From positions 334,858-398,857 of the forward strand of contig NZ_CSTD01000005.1 of the NCBI RefSeq assembly GCF_001053185.1: a stretch of DNA of 64,000 bases, written 5' to 3'. Source of the stretch: Mycobacterium bohemicum DSM 44277 (lineage in GTDB: Bacteria; Actinomycetota; Actinomycetes; Mycobacteriales; Mycobacteriaceae). The position numbers and the translations under genes are program-made. This document shows, in pieces, positions 52,731 to 61,008 of the stretch (its first letter is position 1; each line of letters opens with the position of its first letter). The notes beneath the pieces are model-generated. The model was not told the DNA's origin, made no database searches, and was given only the letters and a program-made list of their open reading frames with translations.

Positions 52731-54167
52731 ATGAGACCAGGGGGGCGCGGCGGTTTCGCCGGCGACGCGGTGCTGGTGACGGGCCCGTGGCTGGCGGGGG
52801 TGAGCGCTCTCGCCGCGGCGCTGCGCGACCGGCTGCCGCACTACGAGTTCGTCGAGTCGGGGGAGCTGGAACCGGGCCGCGCGCCGGCGGCGGTGGTGTT
52901 CGTCGTCTCGGCCGCGGCCCACCTCACCGGGTCCGACTGCGCCCTGCTCGACGCCGCCGCGGCACACTCCGACGTCATCGTCGGCGTGGTCTCCAAGACC
53001 GACGTGCACCGCGGGTGGCGGGAGACCGTGGCGGCCAACCGCGACACGCTGGCCGCCCACGCGGCGCGGTACTCCCGGGTGCCGTGGGTGGGCGCCGCCG
53101 CGCGGCCGGACCTGGGCGAACCCGACCTCGACGACCTGGTCCGGGCCGTGCGCGACGAGCTCGCCGACCCCGAGGTGCCGCGCCGCAACCGGTTGCGCGC
53201 GTGGGATTCCCGGCTCCGCACGGTCGCACGGCGGTTCGACCGCGACGTCGAGGGCGCCGGCCGGCGCGCGCGGGTGGAGACGCTGCGCGAGCAGCGCGGC
53301 ACGGTCCTCTACGAGCGGCGCCAGAACAAGACGCGGCGCAGCATCGCGCTGCGCGGCCAGATCCAGCAGGCCCGCGTTCAGCTGTCGCACTTCGCGCGCA
53401 ACCGCTGCAGCTCGGTGCGCACCGAGCTGCAGGAGGACGCCGCGGGTGTGCCGCGGCGCGGGGTTCCCGGCTTCGAGGCGCACGCGCGGGCCCGGCTGGA
53501 CGCGGTGGTCGCCGAGGTCGACGAAGGCACCACCGCGCAGCTCGCCGAGGTGGGCCGGGCGCTCGGGGTGCCGACCGCGCTGCCGCCGCCGGAGCAGCCG
53601 CCGGCCGTTGACGTCCCGGCGCCGCCGCTGACATCGCGGCGGCAGGAAACGGTGCTGATGACGCTGCTGGGCGCGGGGTTCGGGGTGGGTGTGGCCCTCA
53701 CGCTGAACCGCCTGGTCAGCGGCGTGGCGTCGCGGATGGCCCCCGGGCTTGCCCTCGCCGCCGCGGCGGCGTGCGTGGCGATCGGCCTAGTGCTCACGCT
53801 GGTGGTGGTGCACCTGCGCGGGCTGTTGCACGACCGCGCGCTGCTGGACCGCTGGGTGGGCGAGGTGACGTCGTCGCTGCGTTCGGTGGCGGAGGAAATG
53901 GTGGCCACCCGCGTGCTGGCCGCCGAGGCGGCGCTGAGCACGGCGCTGGCGGCGCTCGACGAGGCCGAGGGGGCTCGGGTGTCGGCACAGGTCAGCGCGA
54001 TCGACACCGAACTGCGCGAGCACGCGATCGCGTCGGCGCGGGCGGCGGCGGCGCGGGACCGGGAGATGCCGGCGGTGCGGGCCGCGCTCGACGCGGTGCG
54101 TGCCGAACTCGGCGAACCCGCGCCCCCGGAAGGCCCCGGTGAACCGGCTTCTGAATCGTTGTTGTGA
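52731..54167 (+). CDS. Membrane protein with degenerate GTPase-like domain (Rv0209/Rv0210 region)
   Basis: A 478-residue protein with an N-terminal globular domain (about residues 10-150) that has a strand/helix pattern and GVVSKTDVH, which resembles the NKxD guanine-specificity motif of GTPases, but no P-loop. A long charged helical region follows (about 160-300, likely coiled coil), then two membrane helices (about 305-325 and 340-365) and an Ala-rich coiled-coil tail. This resembles dynamin-like proteins of the IniA type without nucleotide-binding ability. ATG 52731 has GGAGGG upstream. Mtb has two genes here (Rv0209, Rv0210); only one is present, and I cannot say which. Function unknown. 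Confidence 0.78.
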   Translation: MRPGGRGGFAGDAVLVTGPWLAGVSALAAALRDRLPHYEFVESGELEPGRAPAAVVFVVSAAAHLTGSDCALLDAAAAHSDVIVGVVSKTDVHRGWRETVAANRDTLAAHAARYSRVPWVGAAARPDLGEPDLDDLVRAVRDELADPEVPRRNRLRAWDSRLRTVARRFDRDVEGAGRRARVETLREQRGTVLYERRQNKTRRSIALRGQIQQARVQLSHFARNRCSSVRTELQEDAAGVPRRGVPGFEAHARARLDAVVAEVDEGTTAQLAEVGRALGVPTALPPPEQPPAVDVPAPPLTSRRQETVLMTLLGAGFGVGVALTLNRLVSGVASRMAPGLALAAAAACVAIGLVLTLVVVHLRGLLHDRALLDRWVGEVTSSLRSVAEEMVATRVLAAEAALSTALAALDEAEGARVSAQVSAIDTELREHAIASARAAAARDREMPAVRAALDAVRAELGEPAPPEGPGEPASESLL

Positions 54168-54306
54168 GAAGGCTTATACCTGCCCGAGGCTTCCCGGACA
54201 AGGCGCCCGCGATAACCTGTAGTTAACGCCACCATAGAAACCGTTGTGTGGGCGGACGCATACAAATGCACCGAAGCAGAAGTACGCAGACATCCAGGAG
54301 AGTTCG

Positions 54307-56136
54307 ATGACCTCAGCGACCATTCCCGGCCTAGACACCGCGCCCACTAAACATCCCGGGCTGCTGGCGTGGGTACAGGAGGTCGCCGAGCTAACCCAGC
54401 CCGACCGCGTGGTGTTCGCCGACGGCTCCGACGAGGAGTGGAAGCGGCTGACCGATCAGCTCGTCGACGCGGGCACGTTCAAGCGGCTGAACCCCAAGGA
54501 GTACCCGAACTCCTTCCTGGCGTTGTCCGACCCCTCGGACGTGGCCCGCGTCGAGTCGCGGACGTTCATCTGCTCCGAGCGCCAGGTGGACGCCGGGCCG
54601 ACCAACAACTGGATGGACCCCGCCGAGATGCGGTCCACCCTCAACGACCTGTACCGCGGCTGCATGCGCGGCCGCACCATGTACGTGGTCCCGTTCTGCA
54701 TGGGGCCGCTCGGCGCCGACGACCCCAAGCTGGGCGTCGAGATCACCGACTCCGAATACGTCGTCGTCTCGATGAAGGTGATGACCCGCATGGGCAAGGC
54801 CGCGCTGGACAAGCTCGGCGACGACGGGTTCTTCGTCAAGGCGCTGCACTCCGTCGGGGCCCCGCTGGAGCCCGGTCAACAGGACGTGCCGTGGCCGTGC
54901 AACGAGACCAAATACATCACCCACTTCCCGGAGACCCGCGAGATCATGAGCTATGGCTCCGGCTACGGCGGCAACGCCCTGCTGGGCAAGAAGTGCTACT
55001 CGCTGCGGATCGCCTCGGCGATGGCCCACGACGAGGGCTGGCTGGCCGAGCACATGCTGATCCTCAAGCTGATCTCCCCGGAGAACAAGGCCTATTACTT
55101 CGCCGCGGCGTTCCCGTCCGCGTGCGGCAAGACCAACCTGGCCATGCTGCAGCCGACCATCGAAGGCTGGCGCGCCGAGACGCTCGGTGACGACATCGCC
55201 TGGATGCGGTTCGGCAAGGACGGCCGGCTCTACGCGGTCAACCCCGAGTTCGGCTTCTTCGGGGTGGCGCCGGGCACCAACTGGAAGTCCAACCCCAACG
55301 CCATGCGGACCATCGCCGCGGGCAACACCGTCTTCACCAACGTCGCGCTCACCGACGACGACGAGGTGTGGTGGGAAGGCCTGGAGGGCGAGCCGGACCA
55401 CCTGATCGACTGGAAGGGCAACGACTGGTACATCCGCGAGACGGAAACCAAAGCCGCGCACCCGAACTCGCGGTACTGCACCCCGATGTCGCAGTGCCCG
55501 ATCCTGGCGCCGGAGTGGGACGACCCGCAGGGCGTGCCGATCTCGGGCATCCTGTTCGGCGCCCGCCGCAAGACCACGGTGCCGCTGGTGACCGAGGCGC
55601 GCGACTGGCAGCACGGCGTGTTCATGGGCGCCACCATGGGCAGCGAGCAGACCGCCGCCGCCGAGGGCAAGGTCGGCACGGTGCGCCGCGACCCGATGGC
55701 CATGCTGCCGTTCCTGGGCTACCACGTCGGTGACTACTTCCAGCACTGGCTCGACCTGGGCAAGAATTCCGACGAGTCCAAGCTGCCGAAGGTGTTCTTC
55801 GTCAACTGGTTCCGCCGCGGCGACGAGGGTCAGTTCCTGTGGCCGGGCTTCGGCGAGAACAGCCGGGTGCTCAAGTGGATCGTCGACCGCATCGAGCACC
55901 GGGCCGGCGGCCAGGAGACGCCGATCGGCATCGTTCCCACCGCCAAGGACCTGGACCTCGACGGCCTCGACGTCGCAGGCGCGGACGTCGAGCGGGCCCT
56001 GGCGGTCAACGCCGACGAGTGGCGCCAGGAGCTGCCGCTGATCGAGGAGTGGTTCGAGTTCGTCGGCGACAAGCTGCCCACCGGCGTCCGGGACGAGTTC
56101 GAGGCGCTCAAGCAGCGGCTGTCCGAGTCCAACTAG
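54307..56136 (+). CDS. pckA: GTP-dependent phosphoenolpyruvate carboxykinase
   Basis: A 609-residue enzyme of gluconeogenesis and anaplerosis that converts oxaloacetate and GTP to phosphoenolpyruvate. The kinase loop FPSACGKTNLAM with the reactive Cys is near residue 272, DDIAWMRFG with metal-binding Asp near residue 297, and the lid and base-binding residues are in the normal places. AGGAG at 54296-54300 sets ATG 54307 as the start; the GTG at 54244 lies in the leader. In Mtb the enzyme (Rv0211) is required for growth on fatty acids, which fits the lipid-import genes around it. A strong hairpin follows. The 139-bp leader shows no clear operator. Confidence 0.96.
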   Translation: MTSATIPGLDTAPTKHPGLLAWVQEVAELTQPDRVVFADGSDEEWKRLTDQLVDAGTFKRLNPKEYPNSFLALSDPSDVARVESRTFICSERQVDAGPTNNWMDPAEMRSTLNDLYRGCMRGRTMYVVPFCMGPLGADDPKLGVEITDSEYVVVSMKVMTRMGKAALDKLGDDGFFVKALHSVGAPLEPGQQDVPWPCNETKYITHFPETREIMSYGSGYGGNALLGKKCYSLRIASAMAHDEGWLAEHMLILKLISPENKAYYFAAAFPSACGKTNLAMLQPTIEGWRAETLGDDIAWMRFGKDGRLYAVNPEFGFFGVAPGTNWKSNPNAMRTIAAGNTVFTNVALTDDDEVWWEGLEGEPDHLIDWKGNDWYIRETETKAAHPNSRYCTPMSQCPILAPEWDDPQGVPISGILFGARRKTTVPLVTEARDWQHGVFMGATMGSEQTAAAEGKVGTVRRDPMAMLPFLGYHVGDYFQHWLDLGKNSDESKLPKVFFVNWFRRGDEGQFLWPGFGENSRVLKWIVDRIEHRAGGQETPIGIVPTAKDLDLDGLDVAGADVERALAVNADEWRQELPLIEEWFEFVGDKLPTGVRDEFEALKQRLSESN

Positions 56137-56156
56137 GTCCAACTAGGTCCGACTAG
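56127..56156 (+). repeat. 10-bp tandem repeat placing a TAG in all three frames
   Basis: GTCCAACTAG occurs at 56127-56136 and 56137-56146, and GTCCGACTAG at 56147-56156. The first contains the pckA stop. Because the period is 10, the three TAG triplets fall in the three different frames. Confidence 0.9.
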
Positions 56157-56166
56157 CGACACCGTC

Positions 56167-56204
56167 CGAGACACTCGCCCCACCCCGCGGGGGCGAGTGT
56201 CTCG
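56167..56204. terminator. Hairpin terminator downstream of pckA
   Basis: CGAGACACTCGCCCC (56167-56181) pairs perfectly with GGGGCGAGTGTCTCG (56190-56204) around an eight-base loop. It lies 30 bp after the pckA stop and directly before the 3' end of the convergent small ORF, so it probably acts in both directions. No U run follows. Confidence 0.78.
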
Positions 56205-56210
56205 CGTCGA

Positions 56211-56402
56211 TCACGACGTCATCCACCCCCGTCGGGCACCGCGAATCGGCGTGACCGTCGCGAGTTCGATTCGCGTTTCCGCTTCCCACAGTGCGGGGTG
56301 CGCCGACCCGACCTTCCGCCTGAGCCGCTCGCGTTTTGCGGCGAGCAGATCGATCACGACCGTCTTCTCGTCCGATTGACCGCGATTGTGGCCGATGATC
56401 AC
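56211..56402 (-). CDS. Small hypothetical protein (63 residues)
   Basis: A small frame with a good ribosome site: GGGAGG is placed five to six bases before GTG 56402. The product (VIIGHNRGQSDEKTVVIDL then a basic helix and a C-terminal ELATVTPIRG) is hydrophilic, has no Cys and no membrane segment. I recognise no family. Its GTG overlaps the stop of another small ORF upstream (GTGA), the arrangement seen in many real mycobacterial operons. It ends just beyond the pckA hairpin. The coding status is uncertain. Confidence 0.42.
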   Translation of the reverse strand: MIIGHNRGQSDEKTVVIDLLAAKRERLRRKVGSAHPALWEAETRIELATVTPIRGARRGWMTS

Positions 56403-56653
56403 GAGACCTCCCGGTACGTTTGACGCGCTTGGCGGGCGCGCATGGGTGCGCGCCTTTCGAGGAAGCACACGACCCGGGCGGCGATGGCCCCGGCGGCCAG
56501 GCTCGGCGACAGCCAGATGTTGTCCTTCAGACGCCTGTCCGCGGCGTGGAGCCTTCCGGTCCCGGTTGCGTTCGACGCCACCGAAAAATGGGGCTGGGCA
56601 AGAGATAAGCGCTGCCGGGAAGAGTCGTGCACTAGTCCGCGTGATTCCTTCAC
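56399..56653 (-). CDS. Short ORF coupled to the 63-residue ORF, possibly a gene remnant
   Basis: An 84-codon frame from GTG 56653 contains DNIWLSPSLAAGAIAARVVCFLERR, which could be one membrane helix with a preceding amphipathic segment. It overlaps the following small ORF by GTGA. It uses codons that are rare in its neighbours (TTA, TCT, CTT), which suggests either foreign origin or decayed sequence. No family is recognised. It is listed mainly because of the coupling. Confidence 0.25.
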   Translation of the reverse strand: MKESRGLVHDSSRQRLSLAQPHFSVASNATGTGRLHAADRRLKDNIWLSPSLAAGAIAARVVCFLERRAPMRARQARQTYREVS

Positions 56654-56954
56654 CTGTTGTCCTCACCTCGGGGCGATGCGATGACGTCACGCTATGACGG
56701 TGGCCGCGGCGGGCACATCCGTAGCCGGCTACCTGATTTCGCGGACCCGCGGGCCGCACCGACCGGCAAGATACCTGGCGTCGGCTCGTGCGCGGGATGG
56801 CGCAGATGCCCTGCCGCAGCGCGGATTTGCCCCTTCATCAGGCGTAAGCGACCGCCGACCACACGGGGGCAAGCGGGACGGCACCGCGTAGCCCGCTACG
56901 TGCCCGCGTTCACCCGGCTCGGAGATCGGGTTCCTAGGGGCGATCGGCAGGCTA
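56654..56954. other. Non-coding stretch between small ORFs and the LuxR regulator gene
   Basis: I see no convincing gene, repeat, RNA or hairpin in this stretch. In Mtb the genes nadR and Rv0213c lie between pckA and fadD4; neither is recognisable here, so this gap may be where they were lost or replaced. Confidence 0.5.
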
Positions 56955-59393
56955 CTACGTCCGGCCGTCGCGTTGCATGAATTCCGCCAAAGCCCTGCGG
57001 TCCGGGACGCCGAGCTTGGTGCAGGCATGCATCACGTGGCCCTCGACGGTGCGGGCCGACAGGCTGAGCCGCTGGGCGATCTCGCGGCTGGTCAGTCCCG
57101 CGGCCACCAGCTTGGCGACATCGCGTTCCCGGGTGGTCAGCGGCAGCGGCCGGGCCGCCGCGGCGAGCGCCGGGTCGCGGTCGCGGAGCGCCGCACCGTA
57201 GGCGCCGTGCGCCGGCGCCAGACGGCCATCGACGGTTCCGGCGACCTCGACGAGACGTGCAAGCCCGTTGCGGTCCCCGAAACGTGCCGCGTGATGCAGG
57301 GCCAGCATTTCGATCGCCCGCTGACCGGATTGCCGGGCCAGATCGGCCGCCTCGGTGGCTGCCGCGACGGCGCCGCTGGTGTTTTGCCGGGCGGCGGCGA
57401 GCCACGCCTCGATGATGCGGAGTTGCGGGCGGAACACGGCGCGGTGGGCACCCGCACGGCTGTGCAGTTCGGCGATCGTGGCGTCGGCCGCCTCGGCGCG
57501 GCCGAGCCCGCAATAGGCTTGGGCCAGCCACATTCGGGGCACGCTCCACCATGCGGCCGACTCGTTGGTGAGCGCCGCCACCGTCTGCTCCATGCGCGAC
57601 GCCGCCGCGGCGAAGCGACCGCGCGCGAGATCGACGCTGCCCGCCGCCATGTTGGCCAGTCCCCAGTCGAGGTACTGCCGGGTGGAGTAGAACTGGCCGT
57701 CGTCGGCCAGGCGCTTGTCTGCCGCGTCGAACTCGCCGGCCAGCACCAGCGCGGAGACCTCCGCGTAGGTCATCAGATGCCGCAACACCCCGTCGACCTG
57801 GCGTTCGATTCGGCGCCCGTGCTCGGCCACCGCCGCTACGCGATCGCCGTGCCCGGTGAACGCCAACGCGAAGCCGCCGCCCACGACCGCCCAGCCGACG
57901 GCATCCGGTGACGCCGCCGGGCTGGCGAGCACGCGACCCGACAGGTCGGCGGCCTCGTCCAGGCGGTTCTGCAACGCCAGGGAAGCCGCCGCCAGGCCGT
58001 CGACCACCAGCCTGAGCCCCGGATCGCGGATGCGCTGCCGTAGCAACTCGAGCACCTCATCGGCGGCGACGGCATCGCCCGCCGACAGTTGCCGGTTGAC
58101 GACGCGCACGGCGCCCCAGCGGAGCAGCCCCGGCTCCTCCATCGCCTCCGGGTCGTAGGCGCTCAGGGCGAGGTCGGCCTCCGCTGATCTGCCTTGCCAC
58201 AGCAGCGATCTGGCCAGCAGCTCGCCGGCGGCCGGACCGCCGCCGCGGTCGACGGCGGCCCGGGCCAGGCGCTCGGCGAGGGTGACATCGGTCAGCGCGA
58301 TGGCGTCGTCGGCGGCCGCCACGAGCGTGTCGACTCCCACGTGGGTGTCGCTGTCCAGCGTCAGTTCGGCCAGCCGGATCCGCTCGCCCGCCCCCCGGAC
58401 CGGCTTGGCGGCCAACGCCCGGACCAGCTCGCCACGCAGCCGGCGCGCGGCGGCCACCCCCAGCCGCCGGCGCATGACGTCGCTGAGCAGCAGCTGGTTG
58501 AACTGCACCTCGCTGACCTCGCGGTCGTCGGTGATGCGGATCAGGCCGCGTCGTTCGGCGCTCTCGACGGCGGGCGCGCCGGCCAGGCCGATCAGCGTGT
58601 CCAGGTCGAGCGGTTCGCAGATCGCCAGGAGGCCCAACGCGTGCGCGACGTCGTCGGGCAGCCTTTCCAGCCGCTCGTCGACCAGCGCCGCCAGTTCGTC
58701 GCGCACCACGGCCGGTCCGCGCAGTTGCCAGATGCCGCGGACCTGCCGCAGCGTGCCGGCCTCCACCGCCCCCTCCACCAGGTTGCGCAGGAACAGCGCG
58801 TTGCCGCCGGAGTCCTGCCACATCACGTCGGCGCTCAGGCCCTCGACGGGGCCGCCCAGCACCCGTTCGACCAGCTCCACGCACTGCTCCTTGGTGAACG
58901 GCCGCAGGTCGATGCGCCGCAGGTAGCGGTCCTTCCACAGCGAGGTGATCGCGTCGGGCACCGGCTCCTTGGCCCGCAGGTTGGCCACCATCGGCACCGA
59001 CCCCTCCAGCGCCAGCTGGAGCACCAGGGTGGCCGACAGGTCGTCGAGCAGGTGCGCGTCGTCCACGCCGAGCACCGTGTCCGGGTCGGCGGTCAGCGCG
59101 TCGCGGGCGGCCGCCAGGTAGGACGTCGGGTCGCGGGTGGTCCCGGGCCCGACGAGGTAGGTGAACGACCCCAGGGGGATGCTGCGCGACGACGCCGTGC
59201 CCGCCACCCAGCGCACCCGGTTGGGCAGCGACCCGGTGACGTCACGGGCCAGCGTGGTCTTTCCCACGCCCGCCTCGCCGACCACCACGACGCCCGCCGT
59301 GCGGGTCGGCTCGGTGAGGGCAGCGTGAAGCGCCGCGAACTCCGGCTCGCGGCGCAGCAGCGGCCAATCCTCGGCGTGCACCAGAGCCAGCAC
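56955..59393 (-). CDS. LAL-type (LuxR C-terminal) ATPase regulator
   Basis: An 812-residue regulator of the MalT/LAL class. An N-terminal AAA/STAND ATPase has Walker A GEAGVGKTT near residue 40 and Walker B VLGVDDAHLLDD near residue 110. A long helical region with TPR-like repeats (about 380-730) senses the signal. The C-terminal LuxR helix-turn-helix (LTTRERDVAKLVAAGLTSREIAQRLSLS, about 745-795) binds DNA. GTG 59393 (VLALVHAEDWPLL) was chosen; a longer frame from 59456 would run into the fadD4 promoter. It is divergent from fadD4 and so a candidate activator of it. No equivalent lies here in Mtb. Confidence 0.9.
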   Translation of the reverse strand: MLALVHAEDWPLLRREPEFAALHAALTEPTRTAGVVVVGEAGVGKTTLARDVTGSLPNRVRWVAGTASSRSIPLGSFTYLVGPGTTRDPTSYLAAARDALTADPDTVLGVDDAHLLDDLSATLVLQLALEGSVPMVANLRAKEPVPDAITSLWKDRYLRRIDLRPFTKEQCVELVERVLGGPVEGLSADVMWQDSGGNALFLRNLVEGAVEAGTLRQVRGIWQLRGPAVVRDELAALVDERLERLPDDVAHALGLLAICEPLDLDTLIGLAGAPAVESAERRGLIRITDDREVSEVQFNQLLLSDVMRRRLGVAAARRLRGELVRALAAKPVRGAGERIRLAELTLDSDTHVGVDTLVAAADDAIALTDVTLAERLARAAVDRGGGPAAGELLARSLLWQGRSAEADLALSAYDPEAMEEPGLLRWGAVRVVNRQLSAGDAVAADEVLELLRQRIRDPGLRLVVDGLAAASLALQNRLDEAADLSGRVLASPAASPDAVGWAVVGGGFALAFTGHGDRVAAVAEHGRRIERQVDGVLRHLMTYAEVSALVLAGEFDAADKRLADDGQFYSTRQYLDWGLANMAAGSVDLARGRFAAAASRMEQTVAALTNESAAWWSVPRMWLAQAYCGLGRAEAADATIAELHSRAGAHRAVFRPQLRIIEAWLAAARQNTSGAVAAATEAADLARQSGQRAIEMLALHHAARFGDRNGLARLVEVAGTVDGRLAPAHGAYGAALRDRDPALAAAARPLPLTTRERDVAKLVAAGLTSREIAQRLSLSARTVEGHVMHACTKLGVPDRRALAEFMQRDGRT

Positions 59394-59449
59394 TCTACCG
59401 ATGCGGCCCGCCGATGGGCGCGGTACGCCGGCGGCCGACGGGCGACGTG

Positions 59450-59481
59450 TTGACACCCGTCAAGTTTGGCGGCGGTACAGT
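59450..59481 (+). promoter_or_regulatory. Candidate fadD4 promoter with inverted repeat, probably leaderless
   Basis: TTGACA at 59450-59455 (a perfect -35) and TACAGT at 59476-59481 are separated by 20 bp. The -10 ends six bases before the fadD4 ATG, so transcription would start on or next to the ATG, giving a leaderless mRNA, and no ribosome site is seen. The -35 is within the inverted repeat TTGAC-ACCC-GTCAA (59450-59463), a possible regulator site shared with the divergent LAL gene. Confidence 0.42.
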
Positions 59482-59487
59482 CTGCGC

Positions 59488-61005
59488 ATGCAGATTCGCG
59501 AGCATTGCGGAGCCGACAAGCCGGCCGTCATCCTCCACCCGTCCGGCGCGGTGGTCACGTTCGACGAACTCGAGGCGCGGGCCAACCGGCTGGCGCACTA
59601 CTTCCGCCGGGCCGGCCTGCGCGAGGGCGACTCCGTCGCGATCCTGATGGAAAACAATGAGCACATCCACGCGGTCATGTGGGCCGCGCGGCGCAGCGGG
59701 CTGTACTACGTCCCGATCAACACCCACCTGACCGCCGCCGAGGCCGCCTACATCATCGACAACAGCGCCGCCAGGGCGATCGTCGGCTCGGCCGCGCTGC
59801 GCAAGACCTGCGAGAACCTGGCCGAGCACCTGCCCGGTGGGCTGCCCGGGCTGCTGCTGATCGCCGACGACGACCTCGAGGGCTGGGCGCGCTACCCGGA
59901 ATGCGTTGCGGATCAACCGGATACGCCGATCCCCGATGAGGTCGAGGGCGACCTGCTGCAGTACTCGTCGGGAACCACCGGCCGGCCCAAGGGCATCAAG
60001 CGCGAGCTGCCGCACGTCCCGCCGGCCGAGGCGCCGGGCATGATGTCGGCACTGGTCAGTTTCTGGATGACCCCCGACTCGGTCTACCTGAGCCCGGCGC
60101 CGCTGTACCACACCGCGCCGTCGGTGTGGTCGATGAGCGCGCAGGCCGGCGGCATCACCACGGTGGTGCTGGAGAAGTTCGATCCCGAGGGGTGCCTCGA
60201 CGCCATCGCGCGCCACCGCGTCACGCACGGCCAGTTCGTCCCCGCGATGTTCACCCGCATGCTGAAACTTCCTGAGGCCGTCCGCAATTCGTACGACCTG
60301 TCCAGCCTGCAACGGGTGATGCACGCCGCGGCGCCGTGCCCGGTGGAGATCAAGAAGCAGATGATGGACTGGTGGGGCCCGATCATCGACGAGTACTACG
60401 CGTCCTCGGAGGCCATCGGCTCCACGCTGATCAGCGCCGAGGAGTGGCTGGCCCACCCGGGCTCGGTCGGCAAGCCGATGGCGTGTGCGATCCACATCCT
60501 GGACGAGGACGGCAACGAGCTGCCGCCGGGCCAGGCCGGCGAAATCTACTTCGAGGGTGGCTATTCCTTCGAATACCTCAACGACCAGGCCAAGACCGAA
60601 GCGTCGCGCGACGGGCACGGCTGGACCACGGTCGGCGACATCGGTTACGTCGACGACGAGGGCTACCTGTACCTGACCGACCGCCGGCATCACATGATCA
60701 TCTCCGGCGGGGTGAACATCTACCCTCAGGAAGCCGAGAACCTGCTCGTCACGCACCCAAAGGTGTTGGACGCGGCCGTGTTCGGCGTCCCGGACGCCGA
60801 GATGGGGCAGCGCGTGATGGCCGCCGTGCAGACCGTCGACCCGGCCGACGCCACCGCCGAGTTCGGCGACGAGCTGGTCGCGTGGCTGCGGGAACGGCTG
60901 GCGCACTACAAGTGCCCGCGGTCCATCGAGTTCGAGGCCGCGCTGCCGCGCACCGACACCGGCAAGCTCTACAAGAACGGGCTGATCGAGAAGTACTCGG
61001 TGTGA
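59488..61005 (+). CDS. fadD4: Acyl-CoA ligase FadD4
   Basis: A 505-residue adenylate-forming enzyme that activates a carboxylic acid to its CoA ester. The P-loop YSSGTTGRPKGIKRE is near residue 165, YASSEAIGST (A5) near residue 305, TTVGDIGYVDDEG and DRRHHMIISGGVNIYP follow, and the catalytic Lys is in TDTGKLYKNG near the C-terminus. It matches Mtb Rv0214 from the first residues (MQIREHC). The start has no ribosome site, consistent with leaderless translation. The next gene, an enoyl-CoA hydratase, begins 3 nt after the stop, suggesting a small beta-oxidation operon. Confidence 0.94.
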   Translation: MQIREHCGADKPAVILHPSGAVVTFDELEARANRLAHYFRRAGLREGDSVAILMENNEHIHAVMWAARRSGLYYVPINTHLTAAEAAYIIDNSAARAIVGSAALRKTCENLAEHLPGGLPGLLLIADDDLEGWARYPECVADQPDTPIPDEVEGDLLQYSSGTTGRPKGIKRELPHVPPAEAPGMMSALVSFWMTPDSVYLSPAPLYHTAPSVWSMSAQAGGITTVVLEKFDPEGCLDAIARHRVTHGQFVPAMFTRMLKLPEAVRNSYDLSSLQRVMHAAAPCPVEIKKQMMDWWGPIIDEYYASSEAIGSTLISAEEWLAHPGSVGKPMACAIHILDEDGNELPPGQAGEIYFEGGYSFEYLNDQAKTEASRDGHGWTTVGDIGYVDDEGYLYLTDRRHHMIISGGVNIYPQEAENLLVTHPKVLDAAVFGVPDAEMGQRVMAAVQTVDPADATAEFGDELVAWLRERLAHYKCPRSIEFEAALPRTDTGKLYKNGLIEKYSV

Positions 61006-61008
61006 CCC

